Assembly: GCA_964502525.1 (NCBI GenBank)
Contig: CAZCXH010000059.1
Span: 1 to 25,723, forward strand
Length of the DNA: 25,723 nucleotides
Reading direction: 5' to 3'
Source: DATLYB01 sp964502525
GTDB lineage: Bacteria; Bacteroidota; Bacteroidia; Chitinophagales; CAIOSU01
The notes beneath the pieces were generated by a model. It was not told the origin of the DNA. It worked only from the letters and a program-made list of their open reading frames with translations, and did no database searches. Each line of letters begins with the position of its first letter. Position 1 is the stretch's first letter. Of this stretch, positions 15,061-23,566 are shown in pieces. A program made the translations under genes and the position numbers.

Positions 15061-15912
15061 TCACCCCGGAAACACCCTCCCTGCCACCTTCATCGCTTCC
15101 CGCAGGCTTTCCCTGTTCAGGTCAATATCCTCTTTCATCTCATCAAAATACGCCACTAAGTTCTCCGTGGGCATGTTGCCGGTGAGGTCGTCTTTCGCCA
15201 TGGGGCAGCCGCCAAATCCTTTGATGGCGCCATCGAAACGCTTGCAGCCGTTATTGTAAGCGGCTTCCACTTTTTCGCGCCACGTGTCTGGCGTGGTGTG
15301 GAAGTGCGCCCCGAATTCGATATGGCTGAATGTTTTCGTGAGATGCCCGAAGAAGTATTCAATCACATCGGGCTTAGCAACGCCAATCGTATCGGAGAAC
15401 GAGATGTATTTCACGTTGAATTTGTCCACCTCGGCAATCCACTTCTCCGCAATCTCAATGCTCCACGGGTCGCCATAGGGATTGCCGAATGCCATCGAGA
15501 GGTAGCAGACAAACTCCTTTCCCTTCCGGTCAGCTAATTCCCTGATTGCTGCAACGGTTTTCAGCGCCTTCTGCATGTCGGAATTCGTGTTGCGCTGCTG
15601 AAAAGTTTCCGAGATGGAAAACGGATAACCGAGATAAGTAATTTGCGGGAAGCGGCTCGCTTCAATGGCTCCGCGCACATTCGCCACGATAACCGATAGT
15701 TTGGTCGAAGAGTTTTTCCATGCAATTTTTTCCAGCACTTCAGGCGTATCCACCATCTGCGGCACATAGCGGGGCGACACAAAGCTTCCGGCATCAATCG
15801 TATCAAAACCCACTTTCAGCAATGCGTTCAGGTACTCGATTTTTGATTCGGTGGGGATGAATACTTTGATCCCCTGCATGGCATCGCGCGGACATTCGAT
15901 GATCTTAATCAC
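15061..15912 (-). CDS. Hydroxymethylglutaryl-CoA lyase
   Basis: 283 residues, normal for bacterial HMG-CoA lyase. The N-terminal KIIECPRDAMQG carries the catalytic Arg-Asp. GAHFHTTPDTW supplies the metal-binding His-x-His. GFGGCPMAKDDLTGNMPTE holds the active-site Cys of the GxGGCP loop. It splits HMG-CoA into acetoacetate and acetyl-CoA in leucine breakdown or ketone metabolism. Other HMGL-like aldolases (isopropylmalate synthase type) are longer, so the lyase is preferred. The gap of 15913-16018 upstream holds no gene; its nearest promoter-like word is TACATTTA at 15941-15948 (minus strand). Confidence 0.88.
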   Translation of the reverse strand: MIKIIECPRDAMQGIKVFIPTESKIEYLNALLKVGFDTIDAGSFVSPRYVPQMVDTPEVLEKIAWKNSSTKLSVIVANVRGAIEASRFPQITYLGYPFSISETFQQRNTNSDMQKALKTVAAIRELADRKGKEFVCYLSMAFGNPYGDPWSIEIAEKWIAEVDKFNVKYISFSDTIGVAKPDVIEYFFGHLTKTFSHIEFGAHFHTTPDTWREKVEAAYNNGCKRFDGAIKGFGGCPMAKDDLTGNMPTENLVAYFDEMKEDIDLNRESLREAMKVAGRVFPG

Positions 15913-16034
15913 AGGTTTTATTCAGGATTGATTTGCGTGATAAATGTAAAATAAAAATGCGGAACCCACAGAGGGGTATGGAGAAAAATGCAAACGCAGA
16001 CGTGACGGAGAATTCCGTCTAAAGTTCATTTTCA

Positions 16035-16229
16035 TCAATATCCGCAATCTTCACAATGCTCCTCAAACAAACCCGCTTTCAAGTCTTGATTTTTATGCAC
16101 CGGAATAACAATCAATTCATCTTTTCCTTCCTTCTTGTAAATGTAGTGACTGCCGCTGATACGCATTAACAACCAACCTTTCCGCTCTACAATTTTGCAG
16201 AGTTTCTTTCCACTGATGGATTTCATCAC
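16035..16229 (-). CDS. hicA: HicA-family mRNA interferase, C-terminus frameshifted
   Basis: 64 residues. KSISGKKLCKIVERKGW and RISGSHYIYKK (catalytic His28) match HicA, as does VIPVHKNQDLKAGL. The end FEEHCEDCGY is not HicA-like. Removing one T from the TTT at 16065-16067 gives LRSIVKIADIDENEL and a stop at 16019, exactly the usual HicA ending. So either the gene carries a 1-bp insertion that alters the last 15 or so residues, or the base is a sequencing error. The core and the catalytic His are intact. It overlaps hicB by 4 bp. An ATG one codon in (16226) is an alternative start. Confidence 0.8.
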   Translation of the reverse strand: MMKSISGKKLCKIVERKGWLLMRISGSHYIYKKEGKDELIVIPVHKNQDLKAGLFEEHCEDCGY

Positions 16230-16456
16230 ACCACCATCTTGAGAACCTTGTATTTTTCCTTACGGCTTCCTTTTCTGCGTTTGCGCGAAGCGTCATCTTC
16301 TTCTTCACGCACTTTCAGATAGCCTTCCACTGCTTCATAAATATTGGGAATCAGTTCTTCCATCGTATCAGCTTGCGTAAAGCATCCGGGTAGGGAAGGC
16401 ACTTCAGCCCAATACCCTTTCTTTTCATCTTCGTGTACTATGACTTTGAGTTTCAT
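16226..16456 (-). CDS. hicB: HicB-family antitoxin
   Basis: 76 residues. MKLKVIVHEDEKKGYWAEVP then SLPGCFTQADTMEELIPNI is the HicB partial RNase H fold. The C-terminal tail is short and basic (SRKRRKGSRKEKYKVLKMVV) with no evident ribbon-helix-helix or HTH domain, as in the small HicB subfamily. The gene order hicB-hicA and the 4-bp overlap indicate an operon. A good -7 box lies 24 bp upstream. Confidence 0.85.
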   Translation of the reverse strand: MKLKVIVHEDEKKGYWAEVPSLPGCFTQADTMEELIPNIYEAVEGYLKVREEEDDASRKRRKGSRKEKYKVLKMVV

Positions 16457-16479
16457 TGCGTTTCCGGTTGTCTAAAATA

Positions 16480-16487
16480 CAAATTTA
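16480..16487 (-). promoter_or_regulatory. -7 promoter element for hicBA
   Basis: TAAATTTG on the minus strand matches the Bacteroidota -7 consensus TAnnTTTG at all fixed positions. It is 24 bp from the hicB start, leaving a short leader. No clear -33 TTG at 19-21 bp was found. Confidence 0.45.
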
Positions 16488-16595
16488 GCCAGGACAGATA
16501 ATTTTCCGGCTTTCCCTCTGCTCGTGCCTCTCTCGCCTTCTATGGTTTCTGTATTCAAATTTTTCAGTTCCTTTGCACCACAATTTTAGAATCCA

Positions 16596-17975
16596 ATGAA
16601 AGAAGTCAAAGATTACATCGCCCAAAACAAGCAGCGTTTTCTGGATGAACTGTTTGCAGCGTTGAGAATTCCATCGGTGAGCGCGGATAAACGCTTTGCG
16701 AAGGATGTTGTGAGGGCAGGCGAATGGGTGAAGGAACAATTGATAAAAGCAGGAGCGGAGAAAGCGGAGTTGTGTCCAACGAAAGGCTACCCGGTCGTTT
16801 ACGGAGAAAAAATCATCAATCCGGAATTGCCGACCGTTTTGGTTTACGGGCACTATGATGTTCAGCCGCCCGATCCGCTTGATTTGTGGCATTCACCGCC
16901 ATTCGAACCGCTGCTGAAAGACGGAAAAATTTATGCGCGTGGCGCGTGTGACGACAAAGGGCAGATGTATATGCACGTGAAAGCATTTGAAACAATGATG
17001 AAGTTGAATGCACTGCCCTGCAATGTGAAATTCATGATTGAAGGCGAGGAAGAAGTCGGCTCCGAGAATCTCGGTGATTTTGTACACGCAAATAAAGAGC
17101 GGTTGAAGGCGGACATTATCCTGATTTCTGATACGTCAATGGTGGCGAATGATGTTCCTTCCATTACGATTGGCTTGCGCGGTTTGAGCTATCACGAAAT
17201 CGAAGTGACGGGACCCAACCGCGACCTGCATTCAGGCGTGTATGGCGGGGCGGTGGGCAATCCCGTAAACATTCTTGCGGAGATGATTGCTTCGCTGAAA
17301 GACAAAAACAATCGCATCACCATTCCCGGATTTTATGATGATGTTATTGAATTGACGTCTGCAGAACGCAAACAAATGGCGGAGATTCCATTTGACGAAA
17401 GTGATTACAAAAAGCATCTGGATGTAGCTGCGCTGCATGGCGAGAAAGGTTATACCCCGATGGAACACACTACGGTTCGTCCAACATTGGATGTGAACGG
17501 AATGTGGGGCGGTTACATTGGCGAAGGGGCGAAAACGGTGTTGCCATCAAAAGCATTTGCCAAAATTTCAATGCGCCTTGTCCCGAATCAGAATCACGAA
17601 AAAATCACGGAGTTGTTTGCAAAGCATTTCACCGCGATTGCGCCATCCTCGGTGAAAGTGAACGTGAAGCCGCATCATGGTGGAAATCCTGTATTGATGC
17701 CGACAGATTCTGCCGCTTACAAAGCTGCCGAGAAGGCTTACGAAATGAGCTTTGGCAAAAAACCGCTGCCAACCCGCTCGGGTGGCAGCATCCCGATAGT
17801 CGCTTTGTTTGAGGATGTGCTCGGATTAAAATCTATTTTGATGGGTTTCGGATTGGATTCTGACGCAATCCACTCACCCAACGAGCATTTCGGAGTGTTC
17901 AATTACCTGATCGGGATTGAGACGATTGTTTATTTCTATCAGAATTACGCCTTCAGTCACCGGATGACTGTTTAA
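16596..17975 (+). CDS. M20 family metallopeptidase (dipeptidase)
   Basis: 459 residues, typical for M20 dipeptidases. Metal and active-site motifs in order: VYGHYDVQPPDPLDLW (His86, Asp88), YARGACDDKGQ (Asp119/120), EGEEEVGSENL (Glu151/152), ISDTSM (Asp179), the dimerisation-domain LHSGVYGG, and the C-terminal SIPIVALFEDVLG and DAIHSPNEHF. It hydrolyses dipeptides or short peptides in the cytosol using two zinc ions. Its 3' end overlaps the convergent lipoprotein gene by 23 bp. TTCCTTTG at 16568-16575 is a possible weak -7 box. Confidence 0.9.
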   Translation: MKEVKDYIAQNKQRFLDELFAALRIPSVSADKRFAKDVVRAGEWVKEQLIKAGAEKAELCPTKGYPVVYGEKIINPELPTVLVYGHYDVQPPDPLDLWHSPPFEPLLKDGKIYARGACDDKGQMYMHVKAFETMMKLNALPCNVKFMIEGEEEVGSENLGDFVHANKERLKADIILISDTSMVANDVPSITIGLRGLSYHEIEVTGPNRDLHSGVYGGAVGNPVNILAEMIASLKDKNNRITIPGFYDDVIELTSAERKQMAEIPFDESDYKKHLDVAALHGEKGYTPMEHTTVRPTLDVNGMWGGYIGEGAKTVLPSKAFAKISMRLVPNQNHEKITELFAKHFTAIAPSSVKVNVKPHHGGNPVLMPTDSAAYKAAEKAYEMSFGKKPLPTRSGGSIPIVALFEDVLGLKSILMGFGLDSDAIHSPNEHFGVFNYLIGIETIVYFYQNYAFSHRMTV

Positions 17976-18513
17976 TTTTCGCTTCGACATAAAAACTATC
18001 CGGCTCCAAAAAGCGGATGATTTGTTTCCCTGAAATTGAATATCCTTTGCCGGGTTCATAGACCAGGTCATGGCGGGATGAATACAATACATTGCTCGCG
18101 GCAACGGCAACGGAAATTTTTATGGGCTTCCTGTTTGAATCATATTGAACGGCAAGTTCCCTCGTTCTGAATTTTTCGTTCATGGCAGAATATTTCACCG
18201 AAAGCAATCCGCCTTCAAAGACACTGTCGGCAAGGTACTTGCCCAAAAACGACCTCTTATTGATATCCGCCTCCCTGAATGCGTTCAATTCGTTTTCCCA
18301 GTTGCCAACCGTGTCACGTTTTTGTTCTGTTTCCCCGTTCAGGAAAACCATTTTTTCAATCACCGGATTTTGAGCCGACAATTTTTTTACCTCATCGTCA
18401 ATAAACCCCGTCAGGTCAAAATATTGCAGCTTGTCTTTTCCGGTTTCCTCCTTTTGACAGGCTGCAATTAACAACAGCATTATGGATAAAAAAAGCGCAG
18501 GGAATTTTCTCAT
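17953..18513 (-). CDS. Hypothetical lipoprotein
   Basis: 186 residues with a lipoprotein signal: MRKFPALFLSIMLLLIAAC, Cys19 preceded by LIAA, followed by QKEETGKD. The mature part is mixed helix and strand with no domain I recognise; VSVAxASN-type strands near 130-150 (KISVAVAASNVLY) suggest a beta sheet at the C-terminal end. It is probably anchored to the inner or outer membrane. The 23-bp 3' overlap with the convergent peptidase gene has no functional meaning that I can see. The 163 bp upstream (18514-18676) contain no gene. Confidence 0.75.
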   Translation of the reverse strand: MRKFPALFLSIMLLLIAACQKEETGKDKLQYFDLTGFIDDEVKKLSAQNPVIEKMVFLNGETEQKRDTVGNWENELNAFREADINKRSFLGKYLADSVFEGGLLSVKYSAMNEKFRTRELAVQYDSNRKPIKISVAVAASNVLYSSRHDLVYEPGKGYSISGKQIIRFLEPDSFYVEAKIKQSSGD

Positions 18514-18676
18514 TATTCGCAGATCACTTAAATTTCCCTCTCTCCGGAGATGTGTCAGGGAGTGAGGCTTGAATCGGCTAAATTACCAGAAGGGGAAGTA
18601 AATAATTTTACCTTTCTGTCGTTATGGAAGGCTGATGGCATGATTTTGGTTAACTTTAATTAACAAAATTGAAAAG

Positions 18677-19060
18677 ATGAAAACAGTTTTAGCGGGAGCG
18701 ATCGCAGCGTTGCTGACTTCTTTCGTTTTTCTGAACAACGAACTGGACCGGATCGGGCTGGCTATTCAAACAGGCAACTCGAAGGAGCTGGCAAAGTACT
18801 TCGACAACACCGTTGAAATCACCATTTTCGAGAAGGAGGAAACCTACAGTAAGGCGCAGGCGGAGATGGTGCTGAAGGATTTTTTCACCAAGAACAAACC
18901 GGCTTCCTTCAAAATCATTCACAACGGTACATCGGGACAAGGTTCGCAGTATGGCATCGGCACGCTCATCACCGACAAGGGCACTTTCCGCACTTACATT
19001 TACCTGAAGCAGAAAGGCGCAACTCCTTTCATCGAAGAGCTGCGTTTCGAGAACGACTAA
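18677..19060 (+). CDS. DUF4783 family secreted protein
   Basis: 127 residues. A short hydrophobic N-terminus (VLAGAIAALLTSFVFL) acts as signal or anchor. The body (LAIQTGNSKELAKYFDNTVE, then ITIFEKEETYSKAQAEMVLK) and the end (GTFRTYIYLKQKG, IEELRFEND) fit DUF4783, a SnoaL/NTF2-like Bacteroidota family often found next to nadC. That context holds here, with nadC starting 9 bp after its stop. Function is unknown. TAACTTTA in the upstream region (7 of 8 to TAnnTTTG) may be its -7 box. Confidence 0.82.
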   Translation: MKTVLAGAIAALLTSFVFLNNELDRIGLAIQTGNSKELAKYFDNTVEITIFEKEETYSKAQAEMVLKDFFTKNKPASFKIIHNGTSGQGSQYGIGTLITDKGTFRTYIYLKQKGATPFIEELRFEND

Positions 19061-19069
19061 CCCCCGCCC

Positions 19070-19903
19070 TTGGACATAGACCGCTTCATTCAGGCTGCGA
19101 TTGAAGAAGACATCCGCGAAGGCGACCACACTTCGCTTGCCTGCGTTCCTCCGAACAAGACCAGCAAGGCTCAGTTGATAGCCAAAGGGAATGGCATTAT
19201 TGCCGGTGTCGAAGTATCAAAAAATGTTTTTGCGATGGTGGATGCCGGTTTGAAAACTGAGTATTTTTTTAAAGATGGAAGCCGCATCAGAAAAGGCGAC
19301 ATTGTTCTGCGGGTGGAGGGCAGCGCGCAATCCATCCTGAAAGCTGAAAGATTAGTGTTAAACTTCATGCAGCGCATGAGCGGCATCGCCACGATGACCG
19401 GAAAGTTTGTGAAAGCGGTGGAAGGTCTTCCAGCGAAAATCCTCGACACGCGGAAAACCACGCCAATGTTCAGGCAATTTGAAAAGATGGCGGTAACCAT
19501 CGGTGGAGGTGAAAATCATCGCATGGGCTTGTGGGATATGATTATGATAAAAGATAATCATATCTCTTACGCGGGCGGCATCCGACAGGCGATAACAGCG
19601 GTGAATGATTACCTGAAAAAAAATAATCTGGATTTGCGAATCGAGATTGAAACGGCTTCCATCGGACAAGTGGAAGAGGTGGTTGCCGTTGGAAAAGTTC
19701 ACCGCATCATGCTCGACAATTTCAATTTGCCGAAGATGAAGAAAGCCGTCAAGCTCATCAACCACCGCTTTGAAACGGAAGCATCAGGAGGAATCACCTT
19801 GAACAATGTCAGGGATTATGCGGCAACCGGAGTTGATTTCATTTCGGTGGGCGCGCTGACACATTCGTACAAAAGCCTTGACCTGAGTTTGAAGGCGGTA
19901 TGA
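19070..19903 (+). CDS. nadC: Nicotinate-nucleotide pyrophosphorylase (quinolinate phosphoribosyltransferase)
   Basis: 277 residues from a TTG at 19070; no ATG or GTG lies between the preceding stop and the conserved N-terminus (DIDRFIQAAIEEDI), so TTG is the start. Motifs: EGDHTSL (17-23), LDTRKTTPMFRQFEK (125-139), IGGGENHRMGLWDMIMIKDN (144-163). It makes nicotinate mononucleotide from quinolinate and PRPP in NAD synthesis. It is the second gene of a plus-strand operon with DUF4783 before and a lipid kinase after, all in the same reading phase. Confidence 0.93.
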   Translation: MDIDRFIQAAIEEDIREGDHTSLACVPPNKTSKAQLIAKGNGIIAGVEVSKNVFAMVDAGLKTEYFFKDGSRIRKGDIVLRVEGSAQSILKAERLVLNFMQRMSGIATMTGKFVKAVEGLPAKILDTRKTTPMFRQFEKMAVTIGGGENHRMGLWDMIMIKDNHISYAGGIRQAITAVNDYLKKNNLDLRIEIETASIGQVEEVVAVGKVHRIMLDNFNLPKMKKAVKLINHRFETEASGGITLNNVRDYAATGVDFISVGALTHSYKSLDLSLKAV

Positions 19904-19921
19904 ACTATTAAATTTGCCGCA

Positions 19922-20833
19922 CTGAAAAAGCGAATCCTCTTCATCATCAATCCCATCTCCGGCATCCGCAAATCGGAAAAGCAGCAGCTTCCTTTTCTCA
20001 TCGAAAAACATTTGGACAAAAACAATTTTGACTATTCCATTAGTTACACGCAATATGCCGGTCACGCCACCGAATTGGCGAAAGAAGCGGTGGACAATGG
20101 TTATCATGCGGTGGTCTCCGTGGGTGGAGACGGATCCATCAATGAGATCGCAAGCAGCCTCGTGAACACCGGTGCTATTCTTGGAATTATCCCTTTTGGT
20201 TCAGGCAATGGTCTGGCAAGACATTTGGGCATTGCGGTAAATTCCAAGAGAGCATTGCAGGTCATCAATAAATTTCACGTCCAAAAAATTGATGTGGGCG
20301 AATATGCGCCCGGGAAATATTTTTTCAGCAATGTGGGAATCGGTTTTCCTGTTCACGTTGTGAAATGGTTTGAGCATCACAAGGTGAGGGGATTTTTGTC
20401 GTATGCGGTGGCGGTTGTGAGAGGATTCACCTATAAAAACTTCACGAAAATCAAACTGCATGTGAACAATCAGACGATTGAACGCGAGGTTACTTTTTTT
20501 AATATCTGCAATTCCAATCAATACGGCTACGGTGTGGGGCTTGCACCGGACGCAAATGTAGATGACGGATTGCTCGATATTGTGGTGGTCAGGAAATTCA
20601 CGCGATGGCTCATGCCGGTGTATGCGATCTTGATTCTGATAAAAAGACAAAAGTGGATCCCGCAATATGAGATTTATTCATCAGCAACTTGCACGGTAGA
20701 GAATGAAGATAAAAAATACTGGGTGCTTCAGGTGGATGGAGAGTTGAACCGGTTCAAGGAAGATTGGGATGTAAAAGTGTTGCCGAAAGCGCTGAATGTG
20801 CTTGTGCCCGATGAAAGATTATTCACAGTTTAA
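19922..20833 (+). CDS. Diacylglycerol/lipid kinase family protein, likely CTG start
   Basis: 303 residues if started at CTG 19922. The reading frame is continuous from the nadC stop at 19901-19903. The family N-terminus (KKRILFIINPISG) is present just after CTG, where homologs have ATG; the first TTG (20012) would remove this nucleotide-binding strand. Other motifs: VVSVGGDGSINEIAS (about 65-79), IIPFGSGNGLARHLGI (about 89-104), and VDDGLLDIVVV. These define the DAGK/YegS-type lipid kinase fold. It phosphorylates a lipid such as diacylglycerol; the precise substrate is not readable. The gap to nadC is 18 bp. Confidence 0.87.
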   Translation: MKKRILFIINPISGIRKSEKQQLPFLIEKHLDKNNFDYSISYTQYAGHATELAKEAVDNGYHAVVSVGGDGSINEIASSLVNTGAILGIIPFGSGNGLARHLGIAVNSKRALQVINKFHVQKIDVGEYAPGKYFFSNVGIGFPVHVVKWFEHHKVRGFLSYAVAVVRGFTYKNFTKIKLHVNNQTIEREVTFFNICNSNQYGYGVGLAPDANVDDGLLDIVVVRKFTRWLMPVYAILILIKRQKWIPQYEIYSSATCTVENEDKKYWVLQVDGELNRFKEDWDVKVLPKALNVLVPDERLFTV

Positions 20834-20840
20834 TCCCGGT

Positions 20841-22115
20841 TCATCCCACCCATTCCGCTTTCATGAATTGGTCAAAGAGGTAGAGTTGCAAAAAAATATT
20901 TATGAGGTAAACAGCAATCCATGCCCGGCTAAATTTTTCCGAGCGCATAATCATCATATTCAGAATAACGTATGCGGTCATCAATAAGAAGACAATGGCG
21001 TACTGTATGTGCCGGTAAGGCGCGAATAAAAGCCAGTTGAAAAGCGCAAAGACCACCGGATATGCAAATTGCTTATTATCCAGGCGCATTTGTTTAAGCA
21101 TATAATCAAGAAACAACATAAAAAATGCCGATACGAACATATACCTGTTGATACTTTGTATGGACGTGGTAACTCCATTGGCTACCGAATCGAAAAAGAC
21201 AATGCTTAGCAATGTCATTGCCAAATAACACACAGAAAAAGCAATTTCCCTGCTCCACGTTTTGTACTTTTCCATATCTTTCACCCATTTCAATGACTTC
21301 CTGCACAACATGGCCAATGCAGCCGTACCGGCAAGAAATGCCATGCCATCAAGCCAGATGAGTTTTTTTCCGCCCCATGTGCCAAACGGAAGCCGGGGCA
21401 ATGTAAATGATTTGTTCCAGAACTGGCTTTGGGATTTGAAATATGCCATTGCAACTCCTGTTTCCCAATATTGAAAAGCAAATACGAACGCCAGCCCTGC
21501 CAGAACAGTCAACGAATACAGGAAACTTTCCCTTACCAAGCTTTTAATTGAAAACTCGCTGCGGGAAACTGAGAAGATATGCATTGCCATCAAACAAGGT
21601 ATGAAGAAGATGGCTGTAGGTCTGGTAATTGACGATAAAAAAAGCCCGGTTGTTATCAGCAATTTGTTATGTTTTTTCAGTCCGACCAGAATCAGCACGC
21701 TGAACAGAAGAAACAAACTTTCCGTGTAGGGGATGAATAAAAAAAACATGCTTGGAATTGATAAGGATAACAACGCTTCTCTCATGCCGAAGTGAAAACT
21801 CCGAAACAATATTGCCGAGGCAAACACAGCGATGAGCGCGTTGATTACGCTGATTGCAAACGAGTTCAATCCTGAAAGTTTCCATAACCAGGGAAACAAC
21901 GGGAAAAATCCGGAATTGCTTGGACCGGAATCGCTGTAAGAATATCCATCTTTACAAATCGAATAGTACCAACCTGCATCCCAATTCATCAGGTTCTCTT
22001 TGTTAGGAATTTGTTCAGTTATGCCAGGCAGCCTTAACAGGATATAAACTGTTATAATGCATAGAATATGGACCGGCAGATAGCCGCAAGCTGAAATCCA
22101 GTTGCCGTTATTCAT
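20841..22115 (-). CDS. Multi-pass membrane glycosyltransferase (PIG-V / mannosyltransferase-like)
   Basis: 424 residues with about ten hydrophobic membrane segments. The first extracytoplasmic loop holds NWDAGWYYSICKDGY, matching the WDxxWY pattern of PIG-V-type GT-C enzymes, and GFFPLFPWLWKL and SSITRPTAIFF follow as in that family. Members transfer mannose or another sugar from a polyprenyl-phosphate donor. The glycan target here is unknown. It begins 28 bp after trmD and lies at the end of the isomerase-lipB-trmD operon, so it is probably co-transcribed. Its 3' end is convergent with the lipid kinase, 7 bp apart. Confidence 0.78.
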   Translation of the reverse strand: MNNGNWISACGYLPVHILCIITVYILLRLPGITEQIPNKENLMNWDAGWYYSICKDGYSYSDSGPSNSGFFPLFPWLWKLSGLNSFAISVINALIAVFASAILFRSFHFGMREALLSLSIPSMFFLFIPYTESLFLLFSVLILVGLKKHNKLLITTGLFLSSITRPTAIFFIPCLMAMHIFSVSRSEFSIKSLVRESFLYSLTVLAGLAFVFAFQYWETGVAMAYFKSQSQFWNKSFTLPRLPFGTWGGKKLIWLDGMAFLAGTAALAMLCRKSLKWVKDMEKYKTWSREIAFSVCYLAMTLLSIVFFDSVANGVTTSIQSINRYMFVSAFFMLFLDYMLKQMRLDNKQFAYPVVFALFNWLLFAPYRHIQYAIVFLLMTAYVILNMMIMRSEKFSRAWIAVYLINIFLQLYLFDQFMKAEWVG

Positions 22116-22143
22116 GGTAGATGAGACAAGTTTAATTCAAAGG

Positions 22144-22818
22144 TCACTTCAGCAAGCCTGGTTGTCTCTTTTTGGTCTTTTTCAATGCCTCCTCATGCCG
22201 CCATTCATCAATCTTTTTGGCATGCCCTGAAAGTAAAACATCAGGCACCTTATGCCCCCGGAAATCTTCAGGGCGGGTGTAAACAGGAGGCGCCAGCAAA
22301 TTATCCTGGTAAGAATCAAAGAGGGCGGAGGTTTCATCATTCAACACTCCGGGAATCAGCCTGCCGATGGTATCTACCAAAACAGCCGCAGGCAACTCGC
22401 CCCCGGAAAGCACATAGGGACCAATGGAGATTTCCCTTGTAATGAACAAATCGCGCGCGCGTTGATCAACTCCCTTATAATGACCGCACAGCAGCAGCAG
22501 ATTTTTTTTGAGAGAAAGATTGTTGCACAATTGTTGGTTGAGGTGCTCGCCATCGGGAGTGAGGAAAATCACCTCATCATATTTTCTCTCATCCTGCAAT
22601 TTCCCGATGCAGGCGGCTATCGGCTCCACCATCATCACCATGCCTGCTCCTCCCCCATACTGGTAGTCATCCACTTGCTTATGCTTGTAAGTGGTATAAT
22701 CGCGGATATCGTGAATATGAATTTCTAAAATCTTTTTTTGCTTCGCCCGTTTCAGGATGGAATGGCTGAAAGGGCTTTCCAGCATTTCCGGAAAAATGGT
22801 GAGTATGTCAATTCGCAT
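22144..22818 (-). CDS. trmD: tRNA (guanine37-N1)-methyltransferase
   Basis: 224 residues from the ATG at 22818, chosen over an ATG 24 bases earlier because MRIDILTIFPEML is the family N-terminus. Motifs: QYGGGAGMVMMVEP (53-66), LLCGHYKGVDQRARD (109-123), SIGPYVLSGGELP (131-143), IGRLIPGVL with catalytic Arg153, and FDSYQDNLLAPPVYTRP with catalytic Asp168. The family usually has SIGDYVLSGGEL, so the D-to-P change at 134 in the knot is unusual. It makes m1G37 to prevent frameshifting. It overlaps lipB by 11 bp. Confidence 0.93.
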   Translation of the reverse strand: MRIDILTIFPEMLESPFSHSILKRAKQKKILEIHIHDIRDYTTYKHKQVDDYQYGGGAGMVMMVEPIAACIGKLQDERKYDEVIFLTPDGEHLNQQLCNNLSLKKNLLLLCGHYKGVDQRARDLFITREISIGPYVLSGGELPAAVLVDTIGRLIPGVLNDETSALFDSYQDNLLAPPVYTRPEDFRGHKVPDVLLSGHAKKIDEWRHEEALKKTKKRQPGLLK

Positions 22819-23566
22819 GGTAAAATTTATTGTCCATAGCAATCAGCCGGGCAGAGAAAAGCTGCTGGAAGTGGTTCATCAGCTTTTGCTTAACATCATT
22901 CATCTCCATTTTTGTTCCTAGTTCTTTTTCCAGCGAGGTCACCTGCTTGTCATTAATGCCGCAGGGAATGATATAGTTGAAAAAAGACAGGTCGGTGTTC
23001 ACGTTCAGGGCGAAGCCATGCATGGTTACCCAGCGGCTGCAATGAATGCCCATGGCGCAGATCTTGCGGGCGCGGGCAGGTTGATGGGCATCGAGCCACA
23101 CGCCTGTCACTTTCGGAATGCGCTCTCCCCTGACGCCATATTCATCCAATGTTCTGATGACCATTTCCTCCAGCAAGCGCATGTATTTGCCAATATCGGT
23201 GAAAAACATATCAAGATTAAGAATAGGATAACCCACTATCTGCCCCGGACCGTGAAAGGTGATGTCACCGCCACGATTGACGCGGTAGAAATCAATGCCG
23301 CGCTGCTTCAGCCATGATTCGCTCATCAGCAAGTTGTTGTCTTTGCCGTTTTTGCCGAGCGTCACCACAGGAGGATGTTCGCAAAATATCAGATAGTTCT
23401 GAGTTGGTTTCACAGAGGCCACCTCTTCAAGAGATGGCGTCTGCCGGCTTTCAGAATTGCAGCGCTCAATCTTCTTTGATATGATTTGCCGGAACAGGTT
23501 TTCCTGATAATCCCATGCCTGTTTGTAATCCGTCAATCCAATATCCTGGAAGATTACTTCTTTCAT
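22808..23566 (-). CDS. lipB: Lipoyl(octanoyl) transferase
   Basis: 252 residues. VNRGGDITFHGPGQIVGYP (97-114) is the lipoate-binding segment; RKICAMGIH (Lys168) and YIIPCGIND (Cys202) carry the catalytic Lys and Cys. It moves the octanoyl group from acyl carrier protein to lipoyl domains, such as the one in odhB in this window. The start overlaps the isomerase stop by 4 bp and the stop overlaps trmD by 11 bp, so it is the middle of a tight operon. Confidence 0.93.
   Translation of the reverse strand: MKEVIFQDIGLTDYKQAWDYQENLFRQIISKKIERCNSESRQTPSLEEVASVKPTQNYLIFCEHPPVVTLGKNGKDNNLLMSESWLKQRGIDFYRVNRGGDITFHGPGQIVGYPILNLDMFFTDIGKYMRLLEEMVIRTLDEYGVRGERIPKVTGVWLDAHQPARARKICAMGIHCSRWVTMHGFALNVNTDLSFFNYIIPCGINDKQVTSLEKELGTKMEMNDVKQKLMNHFQQLFSARLIAMDNKFYHAN

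Noticed and set aside
16004..16019. GACGGA/TCCGTC 6-bp hairpin after hicA
   Set aside because: The stem is short, there is no T-run in either direction, and part of it falls in the restored hicA stop, so terminator function is not supported.
22819..22842. Upstream ATG extending trmD by 8 residues
   Set aside because: The family N-terminus begins at MRIDILTIFP, and the extension lies inside lipB with no similarity to TrmD.
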